Shown here one piece after another: positions 6,706 through 14,061 of a stretch of DNA of 28,488 bases. Position numbers and translations under genes: made by a program. Every line of letters starts with the position of its first letter. Position 1 is the stretch's first letter. The stretch covers positions 1 through 28,488 of the IMG/VR virus record IMGVR_UViG_3300044993_000114. One strand, 5' to 3'. The notes under the pieces are model-generated. The model saw nothing but the letters and a program-made list of their open reading frames with translations, searched no databases and was not told the DNA's origin. Source of the stretch: a virus.

Positions 6706-7015
6706 GGCCATGGCTTCGCGTTGGGATTACATTAAGCCGGGCGGCCCCACTCAGGCCGATCTGGACTATGCGCAGTCGCTGATTGACGCAACGGGCGTCG
6801 ATTTTTCGAGTGACAGCGGGCCGTATATTGTCGCAACCATAGTCCGGGTGGTTGAAGCTGACATCCTCACCCTTCTGGAGCATCATGCCGGGCAAATTCA
6901 ACGCATTAGTGCTGATACCCCTGCTCTTAGCTATCTGCGGTTTGCCTCAAGCCACCTGCTCTTCGCCGCCGATATCATCGAGCAAGGCGCACATCGAGAA
7001 CTAAGCAATGAGTAA
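6698..7015 (+). CDS. hypothetical protein, 105 residues
   Basis: This is a small soluble protein with no recognised motif. Its start overlaps the end of the previous gene. The ATG at 6698 has AAGAGG directly against it, so the in-frame ATG at 6710 may be the true start, which would give 101 residues. The sequence is helix-rich and acidic overall. It belongs by spacing to the run of small genes between the repeat array and the DNA polymerase. Confidence 0.55.
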   Translation: MNEAMASRWDYIKPGGPTQADLDYAQSLIDATGVDFSSDSGPYIVATIVRVVEADILTLLEHHAGQIQRISADTPALSYLRFASSHLLFAADIIEQGAHRELSNE

Positions 7016-7061
7016 CAACTACCACCGTCTACGCAAATATCAGCGCAAGAAGGAGATTGAC

Positions 7062-7271
7062 ATGAACAGAATTGCTATCGCCGTAACCATTATCGGACTT
7101 TGCCTGGCCTCTCTCTTATCGACTGTGCCAGCCGCTGCACAGCAGCGTGAGTATTATCTTGTGGCGCAGTGGGTTGGCGACTACGGTCAGCGGTTTTGCA
7201 GATATAGTAACGGCACTGTATTGAACGTAGGTGTGAACACGTGCCCGCTCAGCATCAAGGCTTGGATGTAA
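7062..7271 (+). CDS. small exported protein with signal peptide
   Basis: This 69-residue protein begins MNRIAIAVTIIGLCLASLL, a short positively charged end and hydrophobic core followed by a VPAAA-QQ cleavage-like site near residue 27. The mature part would be about 42 residues with two cysteines, which could form a disulfide in the periplasm. The ATG at 7062 has a clear AAGGAG at about 7050. The upstream in-frame ATG at 7008 would bury the signal peptide. The stop overlaps the ATG of the DNA polymerase (TAATG). An exported protein in the middle of a replication operon is odd; a role in superinfection exclusion or envelope modification is possible but not shown. Confidence 0.6.
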   Translation: MNRIAIAVTIIGLCLASLLSTVPAAAQQREYYLVAQWVGDYGQRFCRYSNGTVLNVGVNTCPLSIKAWM

Positions 7272-9079
7272 TGTCCAACATTATCGTTTGCGATGTGGAA
7301 ACCTTCTATGATCGCAACTTTAGCTTGGGCAAGCTGACTACGGAAGAATATATCCGTCACGAGCTTTTTGAGACCATCGGCTGGGCAGTGAAGGTTAATG
7401 ACGAGCCTGCACAGTGGTTTTCAGGGCCGAAGCGCGAAGTTAAGCAATGGCTAGACCAGTTTCCATGGGATGACAGCGTCGCTGTGGCGCACAATGCCGC
7501 ATTCGATATGGCCGTCCTTAACTGGCACTTCGATATCCGTCCCAAGCGCATTGCCGACACACTATCCATGTTACGAGCCATTGAAGGGCCGGATGCGGGT
7601 AACAGTTTGGCTAAAGCTGCAGAGCGCTATGGGTTGGGTAAGAAGGGCGACGAGGTCGTCAATGCGCTCGGCAAGAGGCGGCTGGACTTCACTCCACAGG
7701 AGCTTGCTCGTTATGGCGAGTATTGCATCAACGACGTCGAGCTTACCTACAAGCTTTTTGAACGCATAACTCCGTTACTGCCCGCCAGCGAACTTCGCCT
7801 GATTGACCTTAGCATACGCATGTTTACGGAGCCCGTTTTGGAGCTGGATAAGAGTGTACTGGAAAAGCATCTGGCAGAAGTCAAGGAAAAGAAGCAAAAG
7901 CTCATTGATGCGATAGCTGCGGATAAGAGCGTGCTCATGTCCAATCCGAAACTGGCCGAGCTTCTCACGAGCCTCAATGTGACGCCGCCGACAAAGATTA
8001 GCCAGAGAACCGGAAAGACCACGTGGGCTTTTGGCAAGACTGATGAGGCGTTCAACGAGTTGCTGGACCACCCTGACCCTCGGGTGCAGGCCGTTGTAGC
8101 TGCCCGCATCGGAGTAAAATCGACGCTTGAAGAAACCCGCACTGAGCGTTTCATTTCCATAGCCAATCGTGGGGCGCTTCCTGTCCCCTTGCGCTACTAT
8201 GCTGCACACACAGGGCGCTTTGGTGGAGCAGAGTCCACAAACCTTCAAAACCTTCCGCGTAAAAGTCCGTTAAGAAAAGCCATCAAGGCCCCGGAAGGCT
8301 ACGTAATTATTGATTGTGACTCCTCGCAGATTGAAGCGCGCACCCTTGCGTGGCTGGCTGAACAGAATGACCTTGTTGAAGCCTTTAGCCGTGGAGATGA
8401 CGTTTATAAGACTATGGCCTCGGTCATATACGACGTGCCAGTCGAGAAAGTAACCGATGAACAACGATATGTAGGGAAGTCGGTGATTCTTGGTGCGGGT
8501 TATGGTATGGGGGCGGAAAGGTTCCAGACACAACTGAAAGCCTTTGGTGTAAACCTTTCATTAGAAGAATGCCGCCACATTATTCGTACATACCGGCAAA
8601 CCTATCCACAAATCGTCAAGCTATGGTCTAACGCTGACCGCGCATTAGATGCTCTGCGCTCACAACGCACTTGTCAACTTGGGCGCGAAGGGGTGTTACA
8701 ATTAGACCTGTTGGGTATAAAGCTACCCAACGGTATGTACCTACGCTACAATAATCTGCGTGTCGATAATGACGGCGAACTCGTTTATGATACAAAGCAA
8801 GGGAAGAGCGTTGTATCTACGAAAATATACGGGAGGAAACTTGTCGAGAACATTACCCAAGCCTTGGCCCGCATAATCATTGCCGAGCAGATGCTTATGA
8901 TATCGCGCAGGCTGCGAGTGGTTCTGACTGTACACGATAGCATTGTAGTTTTGGCTCCTGAGAAGGAAGCTGAGGAGGCCAGAACGTTTGTAGAGCAGTG
9001 TATGCGCATCCGCCCAAAGTGGGCACCAGGGTTGCCATTGAGTTGCGAAAGCAAGGTGGGAGTGAGCTATGGAGTATAG
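7271..9079 (+). CDS. family A DNA polymerase with 3'-5' exonuclease
   Basis: This is the phage replicative polymerase, 602 residues. The exonuclease domain has Exo I at D8 and E10 (CDVETF), Exo II in VAHNAAFD and Exo III in YCINDVEL. The polymerase domain has motif A as DCDSSQIEAR with the probable metal-binding D350, motif B as RYVGKSVILGAGYG (R399, K403, Y411) and motif C as VHDS (H555, D556). The position matching E. coli Phe762 is Leu407, and motif C has Ser in place of the usual Glu after His-Asp. There is no 5'-3' exonuclease domain. The start at 7271 overlaps the previous stop (TAATG), and the end overlaps the next gene by 11 bases. Confidence 0.95.
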   Translation: MSNIIVCDVETFYDRNFSLGKLTTEEYIRHELFETIGWAVKVNDEPAQWFSGPKREVKQWLDQFPWDDSVAVAHNAAFDMAVLNWHFDIRPKRIADTLSMLRAIEGPDAGNSLAKAAERYGLGKKGDEVVNALGKRRLDFTPQELARYGEYCINDVELTYKLFERITPLLPASELRLIDLSIRMFTEPVLELDKSVLEKHLAEVKEKKQKLIDAIAADKSVLMSNPKLAELLTSLNVTPPTKISQRTGKTTWAFGKTDEAFNELLDHPDPRVQAVVAARIGVKSTLEETRTERFISIANRGALPVPLRYYAAHTGRFGGAESTNLQNLPRKSPLRKAIKAPEGYVIIDCDSSQIEARTLAWLAEQNDLVEAFSRGDDVYKTMASVIYDVPVEKVTDEQRYVGKSVILGAGYGMGAERFQTQLKAFGVNLSLEECRHIIRTYRQTYPQIVKLWSNADRALDALRSQRTCQLGREGVLQLDLLGIKLPNGMYLRYNNLRVDNDGELVYDTKQGKSVVSTKIYGRKLVENITQALARIIIAEQMLMISRRLRVVLTVHDSIVVLAPEKEAEEARTFVEQCMRIRPKWAPGLPLSCESKVGVSYGV

Positions 9080-9506
9080 TGACCCGTGGAGCAGATATCC
9101 GGATTGGACAGATGAGGAATGGGCGGAGGAAGTTAAGAGGCGACGCGCAATCGCAGAACAAGCTGTAAGGCTGTTGAACGAAAAGAAGGACGAAGCCAGG
9201 AAGCGCAGGAGGCTTTGGGAGGAACGGACGGAAGGTATGACGCCCCGCCAGATAGGCTGGATGCTTCGGGATATGCTGGACTATGGGCTAACCTACGAAG
9301 AAATATCCGAGGCTGTGGGGGCTAGCTGTAATGTGATAAAAAAATACTGCCGCATATCCAGAGTAGCTAGCGGCAATAAACCGAGGAACACCGCCCGAGA
9401 CGCGGCGATACGAGCAGCTTATAAAGCTGGCGCTACTGCCAAAGAACTAGCCAATAAATATGGTATTAGTGTTACGAGGATACGCCAAATCGTAGCCAAA
9501 TCGTAG
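9069..9506 (+). CDS. putative DNA-binding protein with two helix-turn-helix-like segments
   Basis: This 145-residue basic protein overlaps the polymerase 3' end by 11 bases. Two segments look like helix-turn-helix: LTYEEISEAVGASCNVIKKY at about residues 75-94 and ATAKELANKYGISVTRIRQI at about 122-141. The second is of the sigma-region-4/resolvase type. The N-terminal half is rich in Arg, Lys and Glu and probably helical. It could be a phage transcriptional regulator or a replication accessory protein. The family is not identified. Confidence 0.65.
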   Translation: MEYSDPWSRYPDWTDEEWAEEVKRRRAIAEQAVRLLNEKKDEARKRRRLWEERTEGMTPRQIGWMLRDMLDYGLTYEEISEAVGASCNVIKKYCRISRVASGNKPRNTARDAAIRAAYKAGATAKELANKYGISVTRIRQIVAKS

Positions 9507-9524
9507 CTCTTACGGAGAAGTCTG

Positions 9525-9866
9525 ATGGAAGATGACGGACTACACCCGCTGGTGGCATTTCTTATCAAACGGACGGAGAGCCACCCAGAAGAGTTTGGAG
9601 ATTCCAGTAGTCGTTGGACGCGTGCCATTATGGCGGTCAATAATTATGGTAGCGAGGCCGATAAGGCAGCGCTCGATGCGAAATTACGTGTTGTGCGTTT
9701 GAATGCCGCGTATGAGTGGGCGCTTGACGAGCTTTTCAACGGCGAGGAACGCCGTAAGAAGAAGACCGAAGAAAACCGAAGAAATCAGAAAGCGTTTTCA
9801 CAGGACGTAGAGATTGTCTCACCTCAAGCAGCTACAAGCATTTTAGGTAAACTATGGAAGGAGTAA
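9525..9866 (+). CDS. hypothetical protein, 113 residues
   Basis: This is a small, charged, helix-rich protein with no recognised motif. It starts 18 bases after the previous gene, with a GGAGAAG sequence in front of the ATG. Its last residues overlap the ribosome-binding site AAGGAG of the next gene, so the two are translated in tandem. The middle contains a strongly basic run (RRKKKTEENRRNQK), which may bind nucleic acid. Confidence 0.55.
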   Translation: MEDDGLHPLVAFLIKRTESHPEEFGDSSSRWTRAIMAVNNYGSEADKAALDAKLRVVRLNAAYEWALDELFNGEERRKKKTEENRRNQKAFSQDVEIVSPQAATSILGKLWKE

Positions 9867-9871
9867 CGAAA

Positions 9872-10324
9872 ATGCCTAGGATCAAGAAGACCACCCGTGA
9901 TGTTATCCTGAAGTATCTGAGCGAAAACCCTGATGCGACTAACAAGCAGGTTGCCGAGAAGTTGAAGTGCGCTGTCAGTTATGTGTGGATGCTCCGTAAG
10001 CAGATGGGGGGAGCCACGCAGGCAGCAGAGAAGGCCCAAGAAGCTCCAAAAGTTGGCGTGGATGCTCTTCTCGATGAGCGCGGTTTGCGCTATGGTACGT
10101 TTAGTACCCATGCTGAAATCACGCAGCTGTTGAAGCGTGTAGTAAGTAAGTACCTGCATAACGGGGGTAAGGAGCTCGACTTTGACCAGCAGGAGGCTCT
10201 GGACATGATTTTTCATAAGGTCGGGCGCATCATTGGCGGCGATCCTGACTACGTAGATAGTTGGGCAGACATTGCTGGTTATGCCACGCTCGTTGCAGAC
10301 CGCTTGAAAGGTAAGGAGAGGTGA
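9872..10324 (+). CDS. HTH plus DUF6378-like phage protein
   Basis: This is a 150-residue protein. Residues 10-44 (DVILKYLSENPDATNKQVAE onward) form a winged or simple helix-turn-helix. Residues about 70-147 contain RGLRYGTFSTHAEITQLL, QQEALDMIFHKVGRIIGGDP and SWADIAGYA, matching the pattern of DUF6378, a domain frequent in phage genomes and suspected, without proof, to be related to all-alpha nucleotide-handling proteins. The ATG at 9872 has AAGGAG 8-14 bases upstream. The in-frame ATG at 9854 precedes that site and is rejected. A link to nucleotide or replication control is inference. Confidence 0.65.
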   Translation: MPRIKKTTRDVILKYLSENPDATNKQVAEKLKCAVSYVWMLRKQMGGATQAAEKAQEAPKVGVDALLDERGLRYGTFSTHAEITQLLKRVVSKYLHNGGKELDFDQQEALDMIFHKVGRIIGGDPDYVDSWADIAGYATLVADRLKGKER

Positions 10325-10325
10325 T

Positions 10326-10508
10326 ATGGTTGACGCGTTCATCCTTATAGCAGCTCTCGTCGTTGGAGCTGGACTTGGTCTTATGCTAGGTCGCTGGTAT
10401 GGCTTCCTCGATGCGAAAAAGGATTTTTACGCAAAGGTAGAGGGGCTAAAGAAGGCTACATGCAAGCCGCCACGTGACGCACGTAGACGGTTCGTAAAGA
10501 GAAGCTGA
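10326..10508 (+). CDS. small membrane protein with glycine-zipper-like helix
   Basis: This is a 60-residue protein with one N-terminal membrane span (about residues 4-24, ILIAALVVGAGLGLMLGRW), glycines spaced as in helix-packing motifs, and a strongly basic C-terminal half that would face the cytoplasm. It starts two bases after the previous stop, behind AAGGAGAGG. The function is unknown. Confidence 0.6.
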   Translation: MVDAFILIAALVVGAGLGLMLGRWYGFLDAKKDFYAKVEGLKKATCKPPRDARRRFVKRS

Positions 10509-10510
10509 GG

Positions 10511-11185
10511 ATGGTGGCTACCGATATAGTATGGTCGTACTCTGCAATTAAGACCTTCGAGCAATGCCCGAAAAAGTACTACCACCTTCGAGTAGCTAAG
10601 GATGTTGAAGATGAGCCGGGTGAGGCGGCGGTATATGGTACCGCCGTACACCTCGCCGCTGAAGAGTTCATCCGTGACGGAAAACCCATCCCTGAGAAAT
10701 TCGCCTTCATCCGCCCTGTGGTAGAGAAACTGGCAGCTCTCCCGGGAGAGAAATACCCCGAGCTCAAACTTGGTATGCGCAAGGATGGCACACCCTGCGG
10801 GTTCTTCGACGAAGACGTGTGGTGGAGGGGTATTGCAGACCTGCTGATTATCGACGGCCAGCGTGCATGGTGTGTGGACTACAAAACCGGCAAAAGTGCT
10901 CGTTACGCCGATACCAAGCAGCTAGACCTGTTGGCTGCAGCCGTATTTGCGCATTATCCACAAGTGGAAAAGGTAAGGTCTGCTTTGGCTTTCGTAGTTA
11001 GCGGTGAGCTTGTGTCGAAGACTCACAGAGTTTCCGAACGCAGCACTTATATGTCGGTATTCGACGATCAGTTGGAACAGTTGGAAGCAGCCATGGGTAG
11101 CGGCGTATTCAATGCGAAGCCTAGTGGCTTGTGCTCATACTGCCCTGTGGTAGACTGTGCGCATTGGAGGCCCAGGAGGCGGTAA
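10511..11185 (+). CDS. RecB/Cas4-like PD-(D/E)XK exonuclease with four cysteines
   Basis: This 224-residue nuclease belongs to the PDDEXK_1 (RecB C-terminal/Cas4) group. It opens with SYSAIKTFEQCPKKYY. The catalytic residues are H47 (YGTAVHLAAEE), D110 (WWRGIADLLI), and D123 and K125 (CVDYKTGK), followed by Q137. Cys19 near the N-terminus and Cys208, Cys211 and Cys216 near the C-terminus are placed like the four ligands of the 4Fe-4S cluster in Cas4 and AddB-type nucleases. It probably acts as a DNA exonuclease in phage recombination or host DNA breakdown. No cas genes are nearby. The stop overlaps the ATG of the HNH gene (TAATG). Confidence 0.85.
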   Translation: MVATDIVWSYSAIKTFEQCPKKYYHLRVAKDVEDEPGEAAVYGTAVHLAAEEFIRDGKPIPEKFAFIRPVVEKLAALPGEKYPELKLGMRKDGTPCGFFDEDVWWRGIADLLIIDGQRAWCVDYKTGKSARYADTKQLDLLAAAVFAHYPQVEKVRSALAFVVSGELVSKTHRVSERSTYMSVFDDQLEQLEAAMGSGVFNAKPSGLCSYCPVVDCAHWRPRRR

Positions 11186-11433
11186 TGGCCAGAGACTATC
11201 GATCAGAGTACGTCAACTACCAAGGCAAACCTGAGCAGAAAAAGAAACGTGCCATGCGTAATGCAGCTCGAGCTAAACTGATGCGCGAAGGCAAGGTCAG
11301 GAAAGGCGACGGGATGGACGTTGACCATGTGAAACCGCTTAGCAAGGGCGGCACTAACGCTGATGGACTGAGGGTAAAGCCCAAGTCCCAGAACCGGTCG
11401 TTCAAGCGCACAAGCAGCGGTGCAATGAAGTAA
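11185..11433 (+). CDS. small HNH endonuclease
   Basis: This 82-residue protein has a compact HNH motif: DVDHVKPLSKGGTNADGLRV with D47-H48 and N58, followed by SQNRSF. The N-terminal part is very basic. It is a phage HNH of the minimal type, and its target is unknown; possible roles are packaging, homing or DNA processing. The ATG at 11185 shares its first base with the previous stop. An upstream in-frame start at 11131 lies inside the nuclease gene and is rejected. Confidence 0.8.
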   Translation: MARDYRSEYVNYQGKPEQKKKRAMRNAARAKLMREGKVRKGDGMDVDHVKPLSKGGTNADGLRVKPKSQNRSFKRTSSGAMK

Positions 11434-11451
11434 GGGACCTGAGGAGCAAAC

Positions 11452-12996
11452 GTGCAAATCATAGATAACAAGGCGCTCCTGCTGGAGCTCGAAAACCCTT
11501 CGCATATCACACAGATTGTGAAGAAGAGCATGCTGGTAGACGGCGGCAGCGGCGTCTTGGTGCATTGGGGGCATAAGGAAGCCGAAGCGCTCGCCAAACT
11601 CAGGCTAGATGTGCCTTCTCCCATCCTGCGTGACTACAAGTGGACTGGGAAGTTTGCTCCCTTCGAGCACCAGAAGAAGACAGCCTCATTTCTGTCCATT
11701 CGCAAGCGTGCTTTTTGCTTCAGTCAGCAAGGGCTTGGGAAAACGGCAAGCGTCATCTGGGCTGCTGACTACCTGATGAATCTAGGGTTGGTTAATCGCG
11801 TGCTGGTGTTGTGCCCGCTTTCCATCATGAATGCCGCTTGGCAGAAAGACCTGTTCACTTTCGCCATGCACCGCTCATGCGGGGTAGCTTATGGTACTCC
11901 TGCACAGCGAAAGAAGGTTATTGCCACAGGCGCTGAGTTTATCATTCTCAATTACGACGGTCTTAGTGTAGTCAAGGATGAGGTCATTGCTGGTGGTTTC
12001 GACTTGATTGTCGTTGACGAAGCGAACCATTACAAAAATACACAGACCAAACGTTGGAAAGTGCTTAATCAGATAGTCAAGGCTACAGACCCACGTCTGT
12101 GGATGCTGACCGGTACTCCTGCAGCGCAATCGCCCATAGATGCTTACGGCTTGGCCAAGCTGGTGAACCCTGAAGGTTGCCCACGATTTTTCACCGAGTT
12201 CAAGACTGCGGTGATGACCAAGGTTTCAACGTTCAAGTGGGTCCCTAAGCCAGATGCATATAGGTATGTGCGCAAAATCCTTCAGCCCGCAATTCGGTTC
12301 GAGAAGAAGGATTGCCTTGACCTGCCCGAAGTTACACACATAGAGCGCGAAGCGCCGCTCACTCCGCAGCAGATGAAATACTACAATTTGCTCAAGAACG
12401 AGATGCTTATGGAAGTAGCGGGGGAAGAGGTAAGCGCAGTCAATGCCGCTACCAAGATCAACAAGCTGTTGCAGATTAGCGGGGGCGCGGTCTACACGGA
12501 TGCCGGAGAGGTGCTGCAGTTCGACATTAGCAACAGGCTTAACGTCGTATTGGAGGCCATAGAGGAGACCAGCAACAAGGTTCTGGTCTTTGTCCCCTTC
12601 ACCCATACCATAGAGCTTCTACGAGCCAGGCTGGGGAAGGAAAGCATCAGTTGCGACGTCATTAATGGAGCAGTGCCAGCCAGCAAGCGCGGCGACATTG
12701 TGCACAGGTTCCAAACAACTAAAGACCCTCATGTGCTGTTGATACAGCCTCAGGCTGCCAGCCATGGGCTTACTCTGACTGCTGCGGATACGATTATTTG
12801 GTATGCACCGGTAACCTCGGTAGAGACCTACCTGCAAGCTAATGCGCGTATCGACCGTCCGGGGCAGAAGAACGCCATGACCATCGTGCACATCAAGGGC
12901 AGCCCGGTGGAGACGAAGCTGTATAAGATGCTACAGAACAATATCAGCAACCATAACAAGCTGGTTGACCTTTACCGCGAGGTGCTGAGCGAGTAG
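11452..12996 (+). CDS. SNF2/superfamily 2 DNA helicase-translocase
   Basis: This 514-residue protein has the full superfamily 2 set. Walker A is GLGKT at 94-98, preceded by the Q-like FEHQKK. Motif II is DEAN at 189-192. Motif III is TGTPA. Motif V is ASHGLTLTAADTIIW. Motif VI is ARIDRPGQ at 465-472, diagnostic of the SNF2 group. It probably acts as a double-stranded DNA translocase in phage replication or recombination. The start is GTG at 11452, placed directly after GGAGCAAAC (11443-11451), making it the one gene with this leader that uses GTG. Downstream, the second promoter begins four bases after the stop. Confidence 0.92.
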   Translation: MQIIDNKALLLELENPSHITQIVKKSMLVDGGSGVLVHWGHKEAEALAKLRLDVPSPILRDYKWTGKFAPFEHQKKTASFLSIRKRAFCFSQQGLGKTASVIWAADYLMNLGLVNRVLVLCPLSIMNAAWQKDLFTFAMHRSCGVAYGTPAQRKKVIATGAEFIILNYDGLSVVKDEVIAGGFDLIVVDEANHYKNTQTKRWKVLNQIVKATDPRLWMLTGTPAAQSPIDAYGLAKLVNPEGCPRFFTEFKTAVMTKVSTFKWVPKPDAYRYVRKILQPAIRFEKKDCLDLPEVTHIEREAPLTPQQMKYYNLLKNEMLMEVAGEEVSAVNAATKINKLLQISGGAVYTDAGEVLQFDISNRLNVVLEAIEETSNKVLVFVPFTHTIELLRARLGKESISCDVINGAVPASKRGDIVHRFQTTKDPHVLLIQPQAASHGLTLTAADTIIWYAPVTSVETYLQANARIDRPGQKNAMTIVHIKGSPVETKLYKMLQNNISNHNKLVDLYREVLSE

Positions 12997-12999
12997 CTC

Positions 13000-13028
13000 T
13001 TGACACTGTCTAAAAATGAGGGTATAAC
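13000..13028 (+). promoter_or_regulatory. sigma70-type promoter (TTGACA, 17-bp spacer, TATAAC)
   Basis: A perfect -35 TTGACA lies at 13000-13005 and a -10 TATAAC at 13023-13028, with 17-bp spacing. The predicted transcript starts near 13035. The ATG at 13054 lies 31 bases after the first base of the -10 box, exactly as for the promoter at 4133-4161. The shared -35 surroundings suggest that the two were derived from one another or are read together. Confidence 0.75.
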
Positions 13029-13042
13029 CCCATCACCACAAG

Positions 13043-13067
13043 AGGAGCAAACTATGGACATGACGAA
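13043..13067 (+). repeat. 25-bp duplicated translation-initiation region, copy 1
   Basis: These 25 bases, covering the ribosome-binding site GGAGCAAAC and the first codons (Met-Asp-Met-Thr-Asn), are identical to 13633-13657 at the next gene. The two proteins share no similarity after these residues, so the leader itself was copied. Confidence 0.9.
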
Positions 13068-13629
13068 CCAGCAGCGGATAGATAACTACGTTAGGGAGAC
13101 TGGGTACCCGCGCTCGCTCTTTGTAAGTGAAGATGGGCGCATTGTAGGCACATGGATTATGGGCAATGCCTACGGGGTCAAGAGTGGTTACTATGGGGGT
13201 TACCCTCATGGATACCTTGCACGGATCAAAGCCCTCTTCCCTGATAAGAAAACCCCACTGCACGTGTTTTCGGGACGTGTCGACCAGTCAGTATGGCCCG
13301 GCGATACCGTGGACTTAGACCCAAACGTAGAGCCCACTTTCGTAGACGACGCACAGTCGCTGGAGAACGTACCGCTTCAGAATTACGATATTGTGTTGGC
13401 AGACCCACCGTATAGTGTAGAAGATGCAGAGCATTACGTCCCTACTATGGTTAAGCGCAACAAAGTCATGCGCGCTCTCGCTAGGGTAAAGCCGGGAACA
13501 CACGTGGTTTGGCTAGACCAAGTGCTACCGATGTATAGGAAAGAAGATTGGAGCGTGGTGGGGGTAATTGGTATGGTTAAATCTACTAATCACCGCTTCC
13601 GCGTAGTGACTATTTTCGAGAAGAAATAA
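13054..13629 (+). CDS. small DPPY-type DNA methyltransferase
   Basis: This 191-residue protein carries LADPPY (DPPY at 117-120), the catalytic motif IV of N6-adenine or N4-cytosine DNA methyltransferases. A HVFSGRV stretch at 70-76 is a candidate SAM-binding motif I. It is short for the family, with no room for a large target-recognition domain, so it may recognise a short site. The likely role is modification of phage DNA against host restriction. The ATG at 13054 follows GGAGCAAAC (13044-13052). An in-frame TTG at 13000 lies in the promoter and is rejected. The start region is duplicated at the next gene. Confidence 0.8.
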   Translation: MDMTNQQRIDNYVRETGYPRSLFVSEDGRIVGTWIMGNAYGVKSGYYGGYPHGYLARIKALFPDKKTPLHVFSGRVDQSVWPGDTVDLDPNVEPTFVDDAQSLENVPLQNYDIVLADPPYSVEDAEHYVPTMVKRNKVMRALARVKPGTHVVWLDQVLPMYRKEDWSVVGVIGMVKSTNHRFRVVTIFEKK

Positions 13630-13632
13630 CTT

Positions 13633-13657
13633 AGGAGCAAACTATGGACATGACGAA
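13633..13657 (+). repeat. 25-bp duplicated translation-initiation region, copy 2
   Basis: This is identical to 13043-13067. It includes GGAGCAAAC at 13634-13642 and the ATG at 13644. Confidence 0.9.
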
Positions 13658-14051
13658 TGTACCTGTTGACAAGCTAGTCCGTGTCTACCGCAAAATCCGT
13701 GCGGCCATGGACGAGAAAGAGGCTGCGCATAAAGAGGAGATGGCTGCGCTCAAAGAGCACCTAGATCGTGTCAGCACCAGAATCCTTGAAATCTGCAACG
13801 AGCAGAATGCCGATAGCCTACGGACGCCAAGCGGTACCGTGATACGTCGCACCGTCACGCGCTATTGGACGAACGATTGGCAGGCGATGTACGACTTCAT
13901 CTTGGAGAACAAGGTTCCGCATCTGCTGGAACAGCGCATCCACAACAGCAATATGAGGCAGTATATCGAGGAAAACCCCGATAAATTGCCAATTGGGCTT
14001 AACGCCGACACCAAGTACGTAATCACCGTTCGCAAACCCACCAACAAGTGA
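13644..14051 (+). CDS. conserved phage protein with N-terminal coiled coil
   Basis: This 135-residue protein has a charged, probable coiled-coil stretch at about residues 20-50 (DEKEAAHKEEMAALKEHLD). A compact C-terminal part follows, with the conserved-looking segments LRTPSGTVIRRTVTRYW and NPDKLPIGLNADTKYVITV. I have no family name for it. Its place between a DNA methyltransferase and the probable ssDNA-binding protein suggests a role in DNA metabolism. The start has GGAGCAAAC at 13634-13642. Confidence 0.65.
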   Translation: MDMTNVPVDKLVRVYRKIRAAMDEKEAAHKEEMAALKEHLDRVSTRILEICNEQNADSLRTPSGTVIRRTVTRYWTNDWQAMYDFILENKVPHLLEQRIHNSNMRQYIEENPDKLPIGLNADTKYVITVRKPTNK

Positions 14052-14061
14052 GGATTTATCA

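Noticed and set aside
10511-11185. Cas4 of a CRISPR adaptation module
   Set aside because: No cas1, cas2 or repeat-spacer array is nearby. Stand-alone Cas4/RecB-like nucleases are common in phages.
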